Below the pieces are notes generated by a model. It ran no database searches. It saw only the letters and a list, made by a program, of their open reading frames with translations, and had not been told where the DNA came from. The position numbers were made by a program, and so were the translations under genes. Below, piece after piece: positions 1 through 5,658 of a stretch of 5,658 nucleotides of DNA (the stretch's first letter is position 1; each line of letters starts with the position of its first letter). Source of the DNA: Gammaproteobacteria bacterium (GTDB lineage Bacteria; Pseudomonadota; Gammaproteobacteria; Enterobacterales; Alteromonadaceae); assembly GCA_027484495.1 (NCBI GenBank), contig JAIXSW010000215.1, positions 1-5,658 on the forward strand. Direction: 5' to 3'.

Positions 1-53
1 ACTGAAGACGGTTTACTGACAACTGTGGTCCTTGGCAAAACCTGCTCCGACAT
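1..53 (-). CDS. 5' end of an unidentified gene divergent from the MocR regulator (partial)
   Basis: An open frame starts with ATG at 53-51 on the minus strand and runs off the left edge after 17 codons, reading MSEQVLPRTTVVSKPSS. The start is supported by a strong Shine-Dalgarno sequence, AGGAG (63-59), five bases upstream. No stop occurs in the visible part. Seventeen residues are too few to name a product; the visible part is polar with two basic residues and shows no hydrophobic signal segment yet. By family habit, genes divergent from MocR regulators are often their targets (transporters, acetyltransferases, aminotransferases or other amino-compound enzymes), but which of these applies here cannot be seen. 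The frame could be chance, though the ribosome site and the divergent layout argue against it. Confidence 0.6.
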   Translation of the reverse strand, partial: MSEQVLPRTTVVSKPSS

Positions 54-58
54 AAAAA

Positions 59-63
59 CTCCT
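59..63 (-). promoter_or_regulatory. Ribosome binding site of the divergent left-edge gene
   Basis: AGGAG on the minus strand, five bases before ATG at 53. It is the main evidence that the short left-edge frame is a real gene. Confidence 0.6.
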
Positions 64-90
64 GTGATTAAAAAATGTGTTGCAGTGCCT

Positions 91-129
91 GACAGTAGCG
101 CAAAAACACCTGTACACTCAGGACAGTAG
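91..129 (+). repeat. 8-bp direct repeat GACAGTAG (91-98 and 122-129)
   Basis: Two identical GACAGTAG copies lie 31 bp apart start to start, about three helical turns, so they face the same side of the DNA. The second copy falls between the arms of the 9-bp inverted repeat. They may be part of the regulator's recognition region or coincidental, since an 8-bp repeat in a short intergenic stretch is weak evidence alone. Confidence 0.3.
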
Positions 130-156
130 TTATTGATAATTCCATACTGTACAGGT
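108..156. promoter_or_regulatory. Candidate MocR operator: 9-bp inverted repeat
   Basis: ACCTGTACA at 108-116 and its exact reverse complement TGTACAGGT at 148-156 are separated by 31 bases. The downstream arm includes the palindrome CTGTACAG (147-154). A further GGTACAG lies at 166-172. MocR regulators such as PdxR and TauR bind paired short sites in the intergenic region between their own gene and a divergent target, and this pair sits in such a region. The arms flank the putative -10 element of the regulator gene, so a bound dimer could block or modulate transcription in either direction. The repeat is seen directly; binding by the neighbouring protein is inferred. Confidence 0.5.
135..140 (+). 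promoter_or_regulatory. Possible -10 element for the MocR gene
   Basis: GATAAT (135-140) matches five of six bases of the TATAAT consensus and lies 56 bases before the start codon. No good -35 hexamer is found 17 bases upstream; that position (112-117) overlaps the upstream operator arm. A poor -35 overlapping an operator would fit a regulated or activator-dependent promoter. Called on sequence match only. Confidence 0.3.
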
Positions 157-185
157 TGGCTGACCGGTACAGCAGCGCTGTAACC

Positions 186-190
186 GGGAG
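186..190 (+). promoter_or_regulatory. Ribosome binding site of the MocR gene
   Basis: GGGAG six bases before ATG at 197 supports this start over any later in-frame ATG. Confidence 0.55.
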
Positions 191-196
191 TGACCA

Positions 197-1627
197 ATGC
201 AGGTGGCATTAAAAGATTTTCAGCTGGATTTCGCGTCGGCAGCGGGCTTGACCGCACAGCTGTTGCAGCAGTCTCGCCAGCAAGTACAGCAAGGTAACTG
301 GCCGGCGGGCGCCCGCCTGCCCTCGGTCCGCGCGCTGGCCGCTTATCTTGGGATCAGTAAATTTACCGTAGCGGATGTTTATGAGCGGCTGAATGCCGAA
401 GGTCTGGTGCTAAGCCGGCCAGGCAGTGGGGTATTTGTCGCGCGACGCCATCCGGCACTGCAGCTACAAGAGAACAGCAGTCCGAGTGAGCTGGCGGATG
501 AAGTTGCTTTAATGCGCCAAACATTGCAACGTGAGGCGCATTGGCTGAAACCGGCCGCTGGCTGGCTGACCCCGGACTATTTGCCACAACAGGAGATCAG
601 GGCGGCATTAAAAGAAATCGCAAGACAGGAACAGGCTCTCACAGACTATGGTCCGGCACAGGGTTATCTGCCGCTGCGTCAATATCTGGTGAACCGGCTG
701 GCAGAATTACGGATCCCGCTGGCGCCGCAGCAATTGTTGCTCACGCACAGTGCCACTCATGCGCTGGATTTGGTGTTACGTCTGCTGCTCAAACCCGGTG
801 ATAAAATCATCGTCGACGATCCGGGTTTCTATAACTTCCAGGCCATGTTACGCCTGCATCAGCTGGAACTGCTTTACCTGCCGCGCACGGCTGATGGCCC
901 GGATCTGCAGACACTGAACGCCTTGCTGGAAAACCATAAGGTGCGCGCCTATCTGACCAATTCAGTGTTGTCGAATCCGGTGGGCACCTGCGTCAGTCCT
1001 CCCAAAGCAGTACAGGTGCTGTCTTTATTAAAACAACACCAGGTACTGCTGATTGAGGACGATATTTACGCCGATTTTGAGCAACAACCTGCGCTGCGCT
1101 ATGCCAGTCTGACCGGCCTGCAGGAAGGTATCTATCTGGGCAGTCTGTCAAAGACCATTTCGGCTGACTTACGCGTGGGCTATATCGCAGCGTCACCGGC
1201 ATTGGTTGCATCACTGACCGATTTAAAGCTCATCACAAGCACCTCGACGCCTGCAACAGTGGAACGTGTGGTGTATCAGGTGTTGACCAGCGGCAGCTAC
1301 CGGCGTCATCTGAAGCAGCTCCATCAACGCCTGGATACTTTGCGTCGTGATGTGGTGGCGCAATTCGCTTCGCGCGGTATCCATCCCTGGTATCTGCCGG
1401 AAGCCGGTTTCGCGCTGTGGCTGCAACTGCCTGCGGGGATCAGTAGTCGTGCTTTGACCGCACTTGCCGCGACGCAACAGGTGGTGCTGGCTCCCGGCCC
1501 TAACTTCAGTCAATGGCCCGATGCAGACCAATTTATGCGGGTAAATATCAGCCAGTGTGCTGATAGCCGGCTTTGGCAAGTGCTGGATGGCGCCCTGGCG
1601 TCGCTGAATAAAGCATCACAGTTTTAA
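197..1627 (+). CDS. MocR/GntR-family PLP-dependent transcription regulator (aminotransferase-like)
   Basis: A 476-residue DNA-binding regulator with a fold-type I aminotransferase domain, probably acting as a dimer in the cytoplasm. Residues about 14-82 form a GntR winged helix, with the typical LPSVRALA stretch (41-48), the recognition helix around 52-66, and the wing ending SRPGSGVFV (73-81). A linker of about 35 residues leads to the aminotransferase-like domain (about 120-470). PLP-site residues are intact: Asn260 in SNPVGT, Asp288-Asp289 and Tyr291 in EDDIYADF, Lys319 in GSLSK for the Schiff base, Arg326, and Arg448 in FMRVN at the position that binds a substrate carboxylate. Length and order fit the YdcR-like branch of MocR. 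It is divergent from the left-edge gene and convergent with the sugar operon, so its likely targets are itself and the left-edge gene. The ligand is probably PLP with an amino acid or amine, but which one cannot be told. The exact subfamily and any residual aminotransferase activity are open. Confidence 0.9.
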   Translation: MQVALKDFQLDFASAAGLTAQLLQQSRQQVQQGNWPAGARLPSVRALAAYLGISKFTVADVYERLNAEGLVLSRPGSGVFVARRHPALQLQENSSPSELADEVALMRQTLQREAHWLKPAAGWLTPDYLPQQEIRAALKEIARQEQALTDYGPAQGYLPLRQYLVNRLAELRIPLAPQQLLLTHSATHALDLVLRLLLKPGDKIIVDDPGFYNFQAMLRLHQLELLYLPRTADGPDLQTLNALLENHKVRAYLTNSVLSNPVGTCVSPPKAVQVLSLLKQHQVLLIEDDIYADFEQQPALRYASLTGLQEGIYLGSLSKTISADLRVGYIAASPALVASLTDLKLITSTSTPATVERVVYQVLTSGSYRRHLKQLHQRLDTLRRDVVAQFASRGIHPWYLPEAGFALWLQLPAGISSRALTALAATQQVVLAPGPNFSQWPDADQFMRVNISQCADSRLWQVLDGALASLNKASQF

Positions 1628-1635
1628 ACAATAAA

Positions 1636-1651
1636 ACCGGCCAAAGCCGGT
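1636..1651. terminator. Bidirectional rho-independent terminator between the MocR gene and eda
   Basis: ACCGGC (1636-1641), loop CAAA, GCCGGT (1646-1651) form a six-pair GC-rich hairpin in the 45-base convergent gap. On the minus strand the stem is followed by TTTATTGTTT, a fair U-tract that suits the end of the eda transcript. On the plus strand it is followed by TCTTGTCT, which is weaker. One hairpin therefore appears to serve both operons. Confidence 0.75.
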
Positions 1652-1672
1652 CTTGTCTATTCAGCAACAGCA

Positions 1673-2320
1673 TTAAGCCTTAGCTTTTGCCACTGCGTCT
1701 TTGCACAGTTGCGTGATGCGGTCCCAGTCACCGGCGACGATAGCATCATCCGGTACAATCCAGCTGCCACCGACACAACGTACGTTAGGTAGCGCCAGAT
1801 ACTCCAGGAAGTTCTTCTCGTTGATACCACCGGTTGGACAGAAGCGGATATCAGAGAACGGACCGTGGATAGACTTCAGCGTTTTCACGCCACCCGCCGC
1901 TTCCGCCGGGAAAAATTTGAAGTGGGTGTAGCCTAAGCCTGTCCCTTCCATCAGTTCCGAAATCGATGCAATCCCTGGAATTAATGGGATCGGCGCTTCT
2001 TTACCGGCAACCAGCAGTTCGCGGGTCAGGCCCGGGCTGATGGCAAACTTCGCCCCCGCTTCCACCACTTTTTGCAGCTGATCAGCAGTGGTAACAGTAC
2101 CCGCGCCAACAATGGCTTCTGGCACTTCTTTGGATAACAACGCAATGGCTTCCAAAGCGACCGGAGTGCGCAAAGTCACTTCCAACACCTTGATACCACC
2201 GGCCAACAAGGCTTTCGCCATTGGCACTGCGGTAGCCAGATCTTTAATCACGATCACCGGAACCACTGGGCCCTGTGCAAATAAGGTGTCTGGTTGTAAC
2301 TGCCAGTTTGAAAACGACAT
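1673..2320 (-). CDS. eda: KDPG/KHG aldolase, last enzyme of the Entner-Doudoroff pathway
   Basis: A 215-residue class I aldolase that splits 2-keto-3-deoxy-6-phosphogluconate into pyruvate and glyceraldehyde 3-phosphate; family members often also cleave 2-keto-4-hydroxyglutarate. It is cytosolic, and family members are trimers of (beta/alpha)8 barrels. The Schiff-base lysine is Lys135 in FKFFPAE. Glu47 and Arg51 in LEVTLRT, Thr75 in GAGTV, and the phosphate-site stretch CPTGGI (161-166) with GGSW (184-187) are present. Length matches E. coli Eda (213) and the sequence aligns by eye throughout. ATG at 2320 comes two bases after the glk stop codon. Its only upstream purine-rich site is GGCGGG (2332-2327) inside the end of glk, so translation is probably coupled to glk. 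It is the last gene of the operon and is followed by the shared terminator. Confidence 0.97.
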   Translation of the reverse strand: MSFSNWQLQPDTLFAQGPVVPVIVIKDLATAVPMAKALLAGGIKVLEVTLRTPVALEAIALLSKEVPEAIVGAGTVTTADQLQKVVEAGAKFAISPGLTRELLVAGKEAPIPLIPGIASISELMEGTGLGYTHFKFFPAEAAGGVKTLKSIHGPFSDIRFCPTGGINEKNFLEYLALPNVRCVGGSWIVPDDAIVAGDWDRITQLCKDAVAKAKA

Positions 2321-2322
2321 AA

Positions 2323-3297
2323 TCAGCCCGCCAATTTTTGTTTTAAATAAACTGCACAGCCGAGTAAACCCGGTTGCTCTGCAGTGACGATATAAGTTGC
2401 GATTTGCCGGTTGAACGCGGCAAAGCGTCCTTTGGCTTCGAATCTGCTGCGAAACTCACTTTGTTCGAGCAACGGCAGCAATTTAGGCGTGATCCCACCT
2501 GCGACATAAACACCACCAAAAGTGCTTAAGGTCAGCGCTAAATCACCAGCCAGACTACCCAGCGAGGCGAAAAACTGCGCAACAACGGCCTGACTCAGCC
2601 CACAGCTGCCATCCAGAGCCTGTTGACCAATCTCTGCAGCTGTTTTTGCCGGTACATCCAGTTGCTGATAGGCAGCCAAGGCCAGATACAAACTTTCCAG
2701 ACCAGGGCCGGACAACAAGCGTTCGGGCGACACATGACCATAATGCGCCGCCAGATAACGCTGAATAAACCATTCCTGCTCATTCTGCGCCGTCCAGTCG
2801 GTATGACCGCCCTCGCCCGGCAATGGGATATAACCCTGTGCCGTTGGAATCAAATGGGCAACACCGAGACCGGTCCCTGCACCAAGCACCGCCATCGGTT
2901 TAGACAGATCGCGCTCACCCGCACCGGTTTTCACCAGCTCTGCATCGCGAATGGCCGGCAATGACATCGCCACCGCCGTGAAATCATTCAGCACGACAAA
3001 TTCAGCGAGGCCCAGTTCAGCCTTGATCTGCGCGATGGAAAATTCCCAATGGAAATTGGTCATTTTGACGTAGTCGCCGGTCACCGGACAGGCAATGGCC
3101 ACAGCCACATGCGCGATGTCGGTCAATTCCTGCTGTTCGCGGTAGTACTGCAACGCCAGCGACAGCGTGGCAAAATCCGCGCACGGATACACCACAACTT
3201 TATCCAGCGCCAGCGTGTCCAAGTCCACCCGGCTGAACCGGGCGTTAGTGCCGCCAATATCCGCGACGATTGCGAAGCGGATTTGTGCATTAGCCAT
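2323..3297 (-). CDS. glk: Glucokinase (group A, ROK-unrelated bacterial Glk)
   Basis: A 324-residue cytosolic ATP-dependent kinase that makes glucose 6-phosphate from free glucose. Seen in order: the phosphate-binding loop ADIGGTNARF (12-21), PVTGDYVKMTN (71-81), the catalytic Asp105 in LNDFTAVA (103-110), GAGTGLGVAHL (139-149), the sugar-contacting PGEGGH (160-165) with Glu162 and His165, ERLLSGPGLE (192-201), and TFGGVYVAGG (259-268). Length and motifs match E. coli Glk (321 residues). The ATG overlaps the last eight bases of edd and is preceded by GAGGAG (3310-3305) seven bases upstream, a strong ribosome site inside the edd coding region. Its place between edd and eda ties free-glucose phosphorylation to the Entner-Doudoroff enzymes, which suits glucose that enters without a phosphotransferase system. 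Confidence 0.96.
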   Translation of the reverse strand: MANAQIRFAIVADIGGTNARFSRVDLDTLALDKVVVYPCADFATLSLALQYYREQQELTDIAHVAVAIACPVTGDYVKMTNFHWEFSIAQIKAELGLAEFVVLNDFTAVAMSLPAIRDAELVKTGAGERDLSKPMAVLGAGTGLGVAHLIPTAQGYIPLPGEGGHTDWTAQNEQEWFIQRYLAAHYGHVSPERLLSGPGLESLYLALAAYQQLDVPAKTAAEIGQQALDGSCGLSQAVVAQFFASLGSLAGDLALTLSTFGGVYVAGGITPKLLPLLEQSEFRSRFEAKGRFAAFNRQIATYIVTAEQPGLLGCAVYLKQKLAG

Positions 3298-5122
3298 TGA
3301 GGTGCTCCTCAGTGGTAAACAGACTGCAGGCCCCTTGTTCAGCGCCGGTCAGTACTGTGCGCAGGCCACCAAACATTTCGCGGCCCATGCCATAGTGGCT
3401 TTCCGACAGATCATAGGTTGCCAGTGGGCGGGCGTTAAACTCAGCGGCGTCAACCAGCACTTGTAATTCACCGGTCTGTGCGTTGACGCGGATCATGTCG
3501 CCATCCTGAATGCGGGCAATAGCACCGCCTTCGACAGCTTCAGGTGTGACATGGATAGCGGCCGGCACTTTGCCCGAAGCGCCTGACATCCGACCGTCGG
3601 TGACCAGTGCCACTTTAAAACCACGGTCTTGCAACACACCAAGCGGCGGTGTCAGTTTGTGCAGTTCTGGCATGCCACAGGCTTTCGGGCCTTGGAAACG
3701 CACTACAACCACACAATCTTTGTCTAACTTGCCAGCCTGGAACGCAGCATCGAGCTCATGCTGATCACTGAAGACAACGGCTGGAGCCTCAACGATGTCA
3801 GTGCCAGCACGTAAAGACGACGTTTTGATCACGCTACGGCCAATATTGCCGGATAACACGTGCACACCGCCGCTCGTCTTGAACGGTGCAGCAACCGAAG
3901 AAATCACTTTGTCATCTAGTGATTTGGCCGGGCCATCGACCCAAACCAGTTGGTCGTTCTGAATAACCGGCACTTGGGTATATCGGCGTAAGCCAAAGCC
4001 CGCAACGGTATTCACATCCTCGTGCAGTAAACCAGCATCCAACAATTCGCGGATCAGTACCGAAGTGCCACCCGCTTGATGGAAGTGGTTCACATCAGCC
4101 TCGCCGTTTGGATAGATTTTTGCCAGTAACGGTGTTGCTTTGGATAAGTCTTCGAAGTCATCCCAGTTCACGATGAAACCAGCACTGCGTGCCACTGCCA
4201 CTAAGTGCATGGTGTGGTTGGTCGAGCCGCCGGTGGCCAACAAGCCAACAATGCCATTGACCACTGCTTTGACATCAACAATCTGACCGATCGGCATATA
4301 GTTAGTGCCAATATCGGTTAAACGGGTCACTTGCCGTGCCGCCGCTTTGGTTAATTCATCACGCAGTTGGGTGCCTGGATTGACAAAAGATGAGCCTGGC
4401 AAATGCAGCCCCATCATTTCAACAACCAATTGATTCGAGTTTGCAGTGCCGTAGAACGTGCAAGTGCCGGCAGAATGGTAAGACTTCGATTCAGAGTCTA
4501 ACAATTCTTCTTTGCCAACTTTGCCTTCTGCATACAGTTGGCGCACCCGCGCTTTTTCTTTGTTGGGGATGCCTGACGGCATTGGGCCTGCTGGCACAAA
4601 CACAAATGGCAGGTGGCCAAAGCTCAGCGCGGCCATCAGTAAACCCGGCACAATCTTGTCACAGATGCCGAGCATCATGGCGCCATCAAACATATTGTGC
4701 GACAGACCAACAGCGGCTGACAGAGCAATCACGTCACGGCTGAGCAAACTAAGCTCCATGCCAGGTTGCCCCTGAGTGACACCGTCACACATCGCCGGCA
4801 CACCACCAGCATGCTGCGCCACACTACCCACTTCAGCACAAGCTTGCTTGATGATCGCCGGATAGGTTTCGTATGGATGATGCGCCGACAGCATATCGTT
4901 GTAACTGGAAATAATGCCGATATTCGCCTTGGTCAGACTACGTAAGTCGGTTTTTTCCTGTGCGCTACAGGCAGCAAAGCCATGAGCCAAGTTACCACAA
5001 CTCAGCGCACCACGATGCGGGCCTTTGCGCCGGGCTTTTTCCATCCGTTGCAGATAAATGGCGCGACTTTTTTCGCTGCGTGCCAAGATCCGTTCTGTAA
5101 CCTGTAGTATGACCGGGTGCAT
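3290..5122 (-). CDS. edd: 6-phosphogluconate dehydratase (Edd, IlvD/Edd family, iron-sulfur)
   Basis: A 610-residue cytosolic dehydratase that converts 6-phosphogluconate to KDPG, the committed step of the Entner-Doudoroff pathway. Probable [4Fe-4S] ligands are Cys154 in LGICDKIVPG (151-160) and Cys221 in AGTCTFYG (218-225), the pair known from the family. Other hallmarks are SCGNLAHGFAAC (41-52), SSYNDMLSAHHPYE (72-85), PAMCDGVTQGQPGME (109-123), LATGGSTNHT (295-304), and the C-terminal DGRMSGASGKVPAAIHVTPE (509-528), which holds the serine-rich catalytic loop. It lacks the SSWNEITPCN-type first cysteine motif of IlvD, which separates Edd from dihydroxyacid dehydratase. Length is close to E. 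coli Edd (603). The start at 5122 has AGAGG (5132-5128) five bases upstream, within the end of pgl, and the N-terminus lines up with E. coli Edd. Eight bases separate it from pgl and it overlaps glk by eight. Confidence 0.97.
   Translation of the reverse strand: MHPVILQVTERILARSEKSRAIYLQRMEKARRKGPHRGALSCGNLAHGFAACSAQEKTDLRSLTKANIGIISSYNDMLSAHHPYETYPAIIKQACAEVGSVAQHAGGVPAMCDGVTQGQPGMELSLLSRDVIALSAAVGLSHNMFDGAMMLGICDKIVPGLLMAALSFGHLPFVFVPAGPMPSGIPNKEKARVRQLYAEGKVGKEELLDSESKSYHSAGTCTFYGTANSNQLVVEMMGLHLPGSSFVNPGTQLRDELTKAAARQVTRLTDIGTNYMPIGQIVDVKAVVNGIVGLLATGGSTNHTMHLVAVARSAGFIVNWDDFEDLSKATPLLAKIYPNGEADVNHFHQAGGTSVLIRELLDAGLLHEDVNTVAGFGLRRYTQVPVIQNDQLVWVDGPAKSLDDKVISSVAAPFKTSGGVHVLSGNIGRSVIKTSSLRAGTDIVEAPAVVFSDQHELDAAFQAGKLDKDCVVVVRFQGPKACGMPELHKLTPPLGVLQDRGFKVALVTDGRMSGASGKVPAAIHVTPEAVEGGAIARIQDGDMIRVNAQTGELQVLVDAAEFNARPLATYDLSESHYGMGREMFGGLRTVLTGAEQGACSLFTTEEHLNG
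3305..3310 (-). promoter_or_regulatory. Ribosome binding site of glk inside the end of edd
   Basis: GAGGAG lies seven bases before the glk ATG at 3297, within the last codons of edd. It fixes the glk start and allows independent initiation despite the overlap. Confidence 0.6.
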
Positions 5123-5130
5123 ATAAACCT

Positions 5131-5658
5131 CTATTGATCTGCGTACATAACTGATAACTCAGGAGTTGTCAGTTGAATAAAAGCTCGGATTGGCATCGCT
5201 GCCACATCGGTGCCGGCAGCGGCCTGCTCAAGCACCTGCAATTTTTTACTGCCAACCAGATGCAGATAAATGGCGCGCCCTGCCGCAAGGCGTTTTTTGC
5301 TGAAACTGATGCGCTGATAAGGAGCTGTGGTTGGATTAGTCGCCAACAAGTCAGCGGCATCGTCAGCAAGACCTGCTGCCAATTCTTTGCTACAGGGGAA
5401 TAATGATGCGGTATGTCCGTCTTCGCCCATCCCGAGGATGACGACATCAAAGCGCGGTAAACCGCGCACCCGGCTCAGCAGCTCAGGCACAGCAGCCTCG
5501 GCGTTGTCCGCTTTGGCGTACAGACTGACAAAACGTGCAGCTGCGGCTTTGTGCTGCAATAACGCAGACTTGACCAGCCGTTCGTTGCTGTCGGGCGCAT
5601 CATCTGGCAAATACCGATCATCAGCCAGCGTGATGGTGACTTTAGACCAGTCCAAATC
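5131..5658 (-). CDS. pgl: 6-phosphogluconolactonase, DevB/Pgl type (partial, 5' end outside window)
   Basis: The C-terminal 176 codons of a cytosolic lactonase that hydrolyses 6-phosphogluconolactone to 6-phosphogluconate, feeding Edd. Visible family motifs are LADDRYLPDDAPDSNERLV (visible residues 11-29), matching the DER-W-P---SN-- signature, and ILGMGEDGHTASLFP (74-88), followed by the RISFSKKRLAAGR and LVGSKKLQVLE stretches near the end. DevB-type enzymes run to about 230-240 residues, so some 55-65 N-terminal residues lie beyond the right edge. The frame is still open at 5658, and the codon at 5655-5653 is TTG (leucine), which should not be taken as the start. The stop lies eight bases before edd. 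By the usual arrangement zwf would be the next gene upstream. Confidence 0.94.
   Translation of the reverse strand, partial: DLDWSKVTITLADDRYLPDDAPDSNERLVKSALLQHKAAAARFVSLYAKADNAEAAVPELLSRVRGLPRFDVVILGMGEDGHTASLFPCSKELAAGLADDAADLLATNPTTAPYQRISFSKKRLAAGRAIYLHLVGSKKLQVLEQAAAGTDVAAMPIRAFIQLTTPELSVMYADQ

Noticed and set aside
146..155. LexA (SOS) box at ACTGTACAGG
   Set aside because: A LexA box needs CTGT and ACAG about eight bases apart; here the two halves directly abut to form CTGTACAG, and the genes are not SOS genes.
54..196. HexR or other sugar-responsive operator controlling the Entner-Doudoroff operon
   Set aside because: The operon is on the other strand and transcribed towards this region from beyond the right edge; its promoter must be upstream of pgl, outside the window, and no HexR-like TGTAAT-type palindrome was seen here.
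541..801. 86-residue open frame in another plus-strand frame of the MocR gene
   Set aside because: The MocR protein is continuous and conserved through this region, so there is no frameshift or nested gene to explain.
1223..1579. 118-residue open frame antisense to the MocR gene
   Set aside because: It lies fully inside a well-supported coding region, has no recognisable motif, and its start has no supporting context; it mirrors codon bias of the real gene.
4390..4743. 117-residue open frame antisense to edd
   Set aside because: It is covered by the conserved Edd coding sequence; its composition is odd (many Cys, Gln and Ser) and typical of a reverse-frame shadow.
5653..5655. TTG as the start codon of a 174-residue pgl
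   Set aside because: The frame continues upstream to the window edge and the visible protein begins in the middle of the DevB/Pgl fold; the N-terminal part is missing, so this is an internal leucine codon.
1..5658. Insertion sequence, phage, CRISPR array, tRNA or other mobile or defence element
   Set aside because: No transposase, integrase, terminal repeats, regular repeat-spacer pattern or tRNA-like cloverleaf was seen; the interval is nearly filled by core metabolic genes and one regulator.

Overview
The window carries most of an Entner-Doudoroff glucose catabolism operon on the minus strand (pgl, edd, glk, eda). It converges on a plus-strand gene for a MocR-type (GntR/aminotransferase) transcription regulator, and the first 17 codons of a divergent gene lie at the left edge. 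Edd, Glk and Eda all resemble their Escherichia coli counterparts, and glk sits inside the edd-eda cluster. This suggests a gammaproteobacterium, perhaps of the Alteromonadales or Aeromonadales type. That placement is recalled from family resemblance, not from a database search. Nothing indicates mobile DNA, a plasmid or a phage.

Layout. Positions 1-53 (minus): start of an unidentified divergent gene with a good ribosome binding site. Positions 54-196: divergent intergenic region with a 9-bp perfect inverted repeat (ACCTGTACA / TGTACAGGT) flanking a possible -10 element, extra GTACAG half-sites and an 8-bp direct repeat. It is a good candidate operator for the adjacent MocR protein. Positions 197-1627 (plus): the MocR regulator, complete, with its PLP lysine. 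Positions 1628-1672: a short convergent intergenic region with a hairpin terminator that can serve both strands. Positions 1673-5658 (minus): eda, glk, edd and the 3' part of pgl, packed with an 8-nt gap, an 8-nt overlap and a 2-nt gap, in transcription order pgl-edd-glk-eda.

How the genes work together. Glk phosphorylates glucose to glucose 6-phosphate. A glucose 6-phosphate dehydrogenase, expected just upstream of pgl and outside the window, would oxidise it to 6-phosphogluconolactone. Pgl hydrolyses the lactone, Edd dehydrates 6-phosphogluconate to KDPG, and Eda cleaves KDPG to pyruvate and glyceraldehyde 3-phosphate. The MocR gene is convergent with this operon and separated by a terminator, so it probably controls itself and the divergent left-edge gene, not the sugar genes.

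I found no convincing new system. The least explained part is the 1-196 region: an unknown MocR target gene and its operator.
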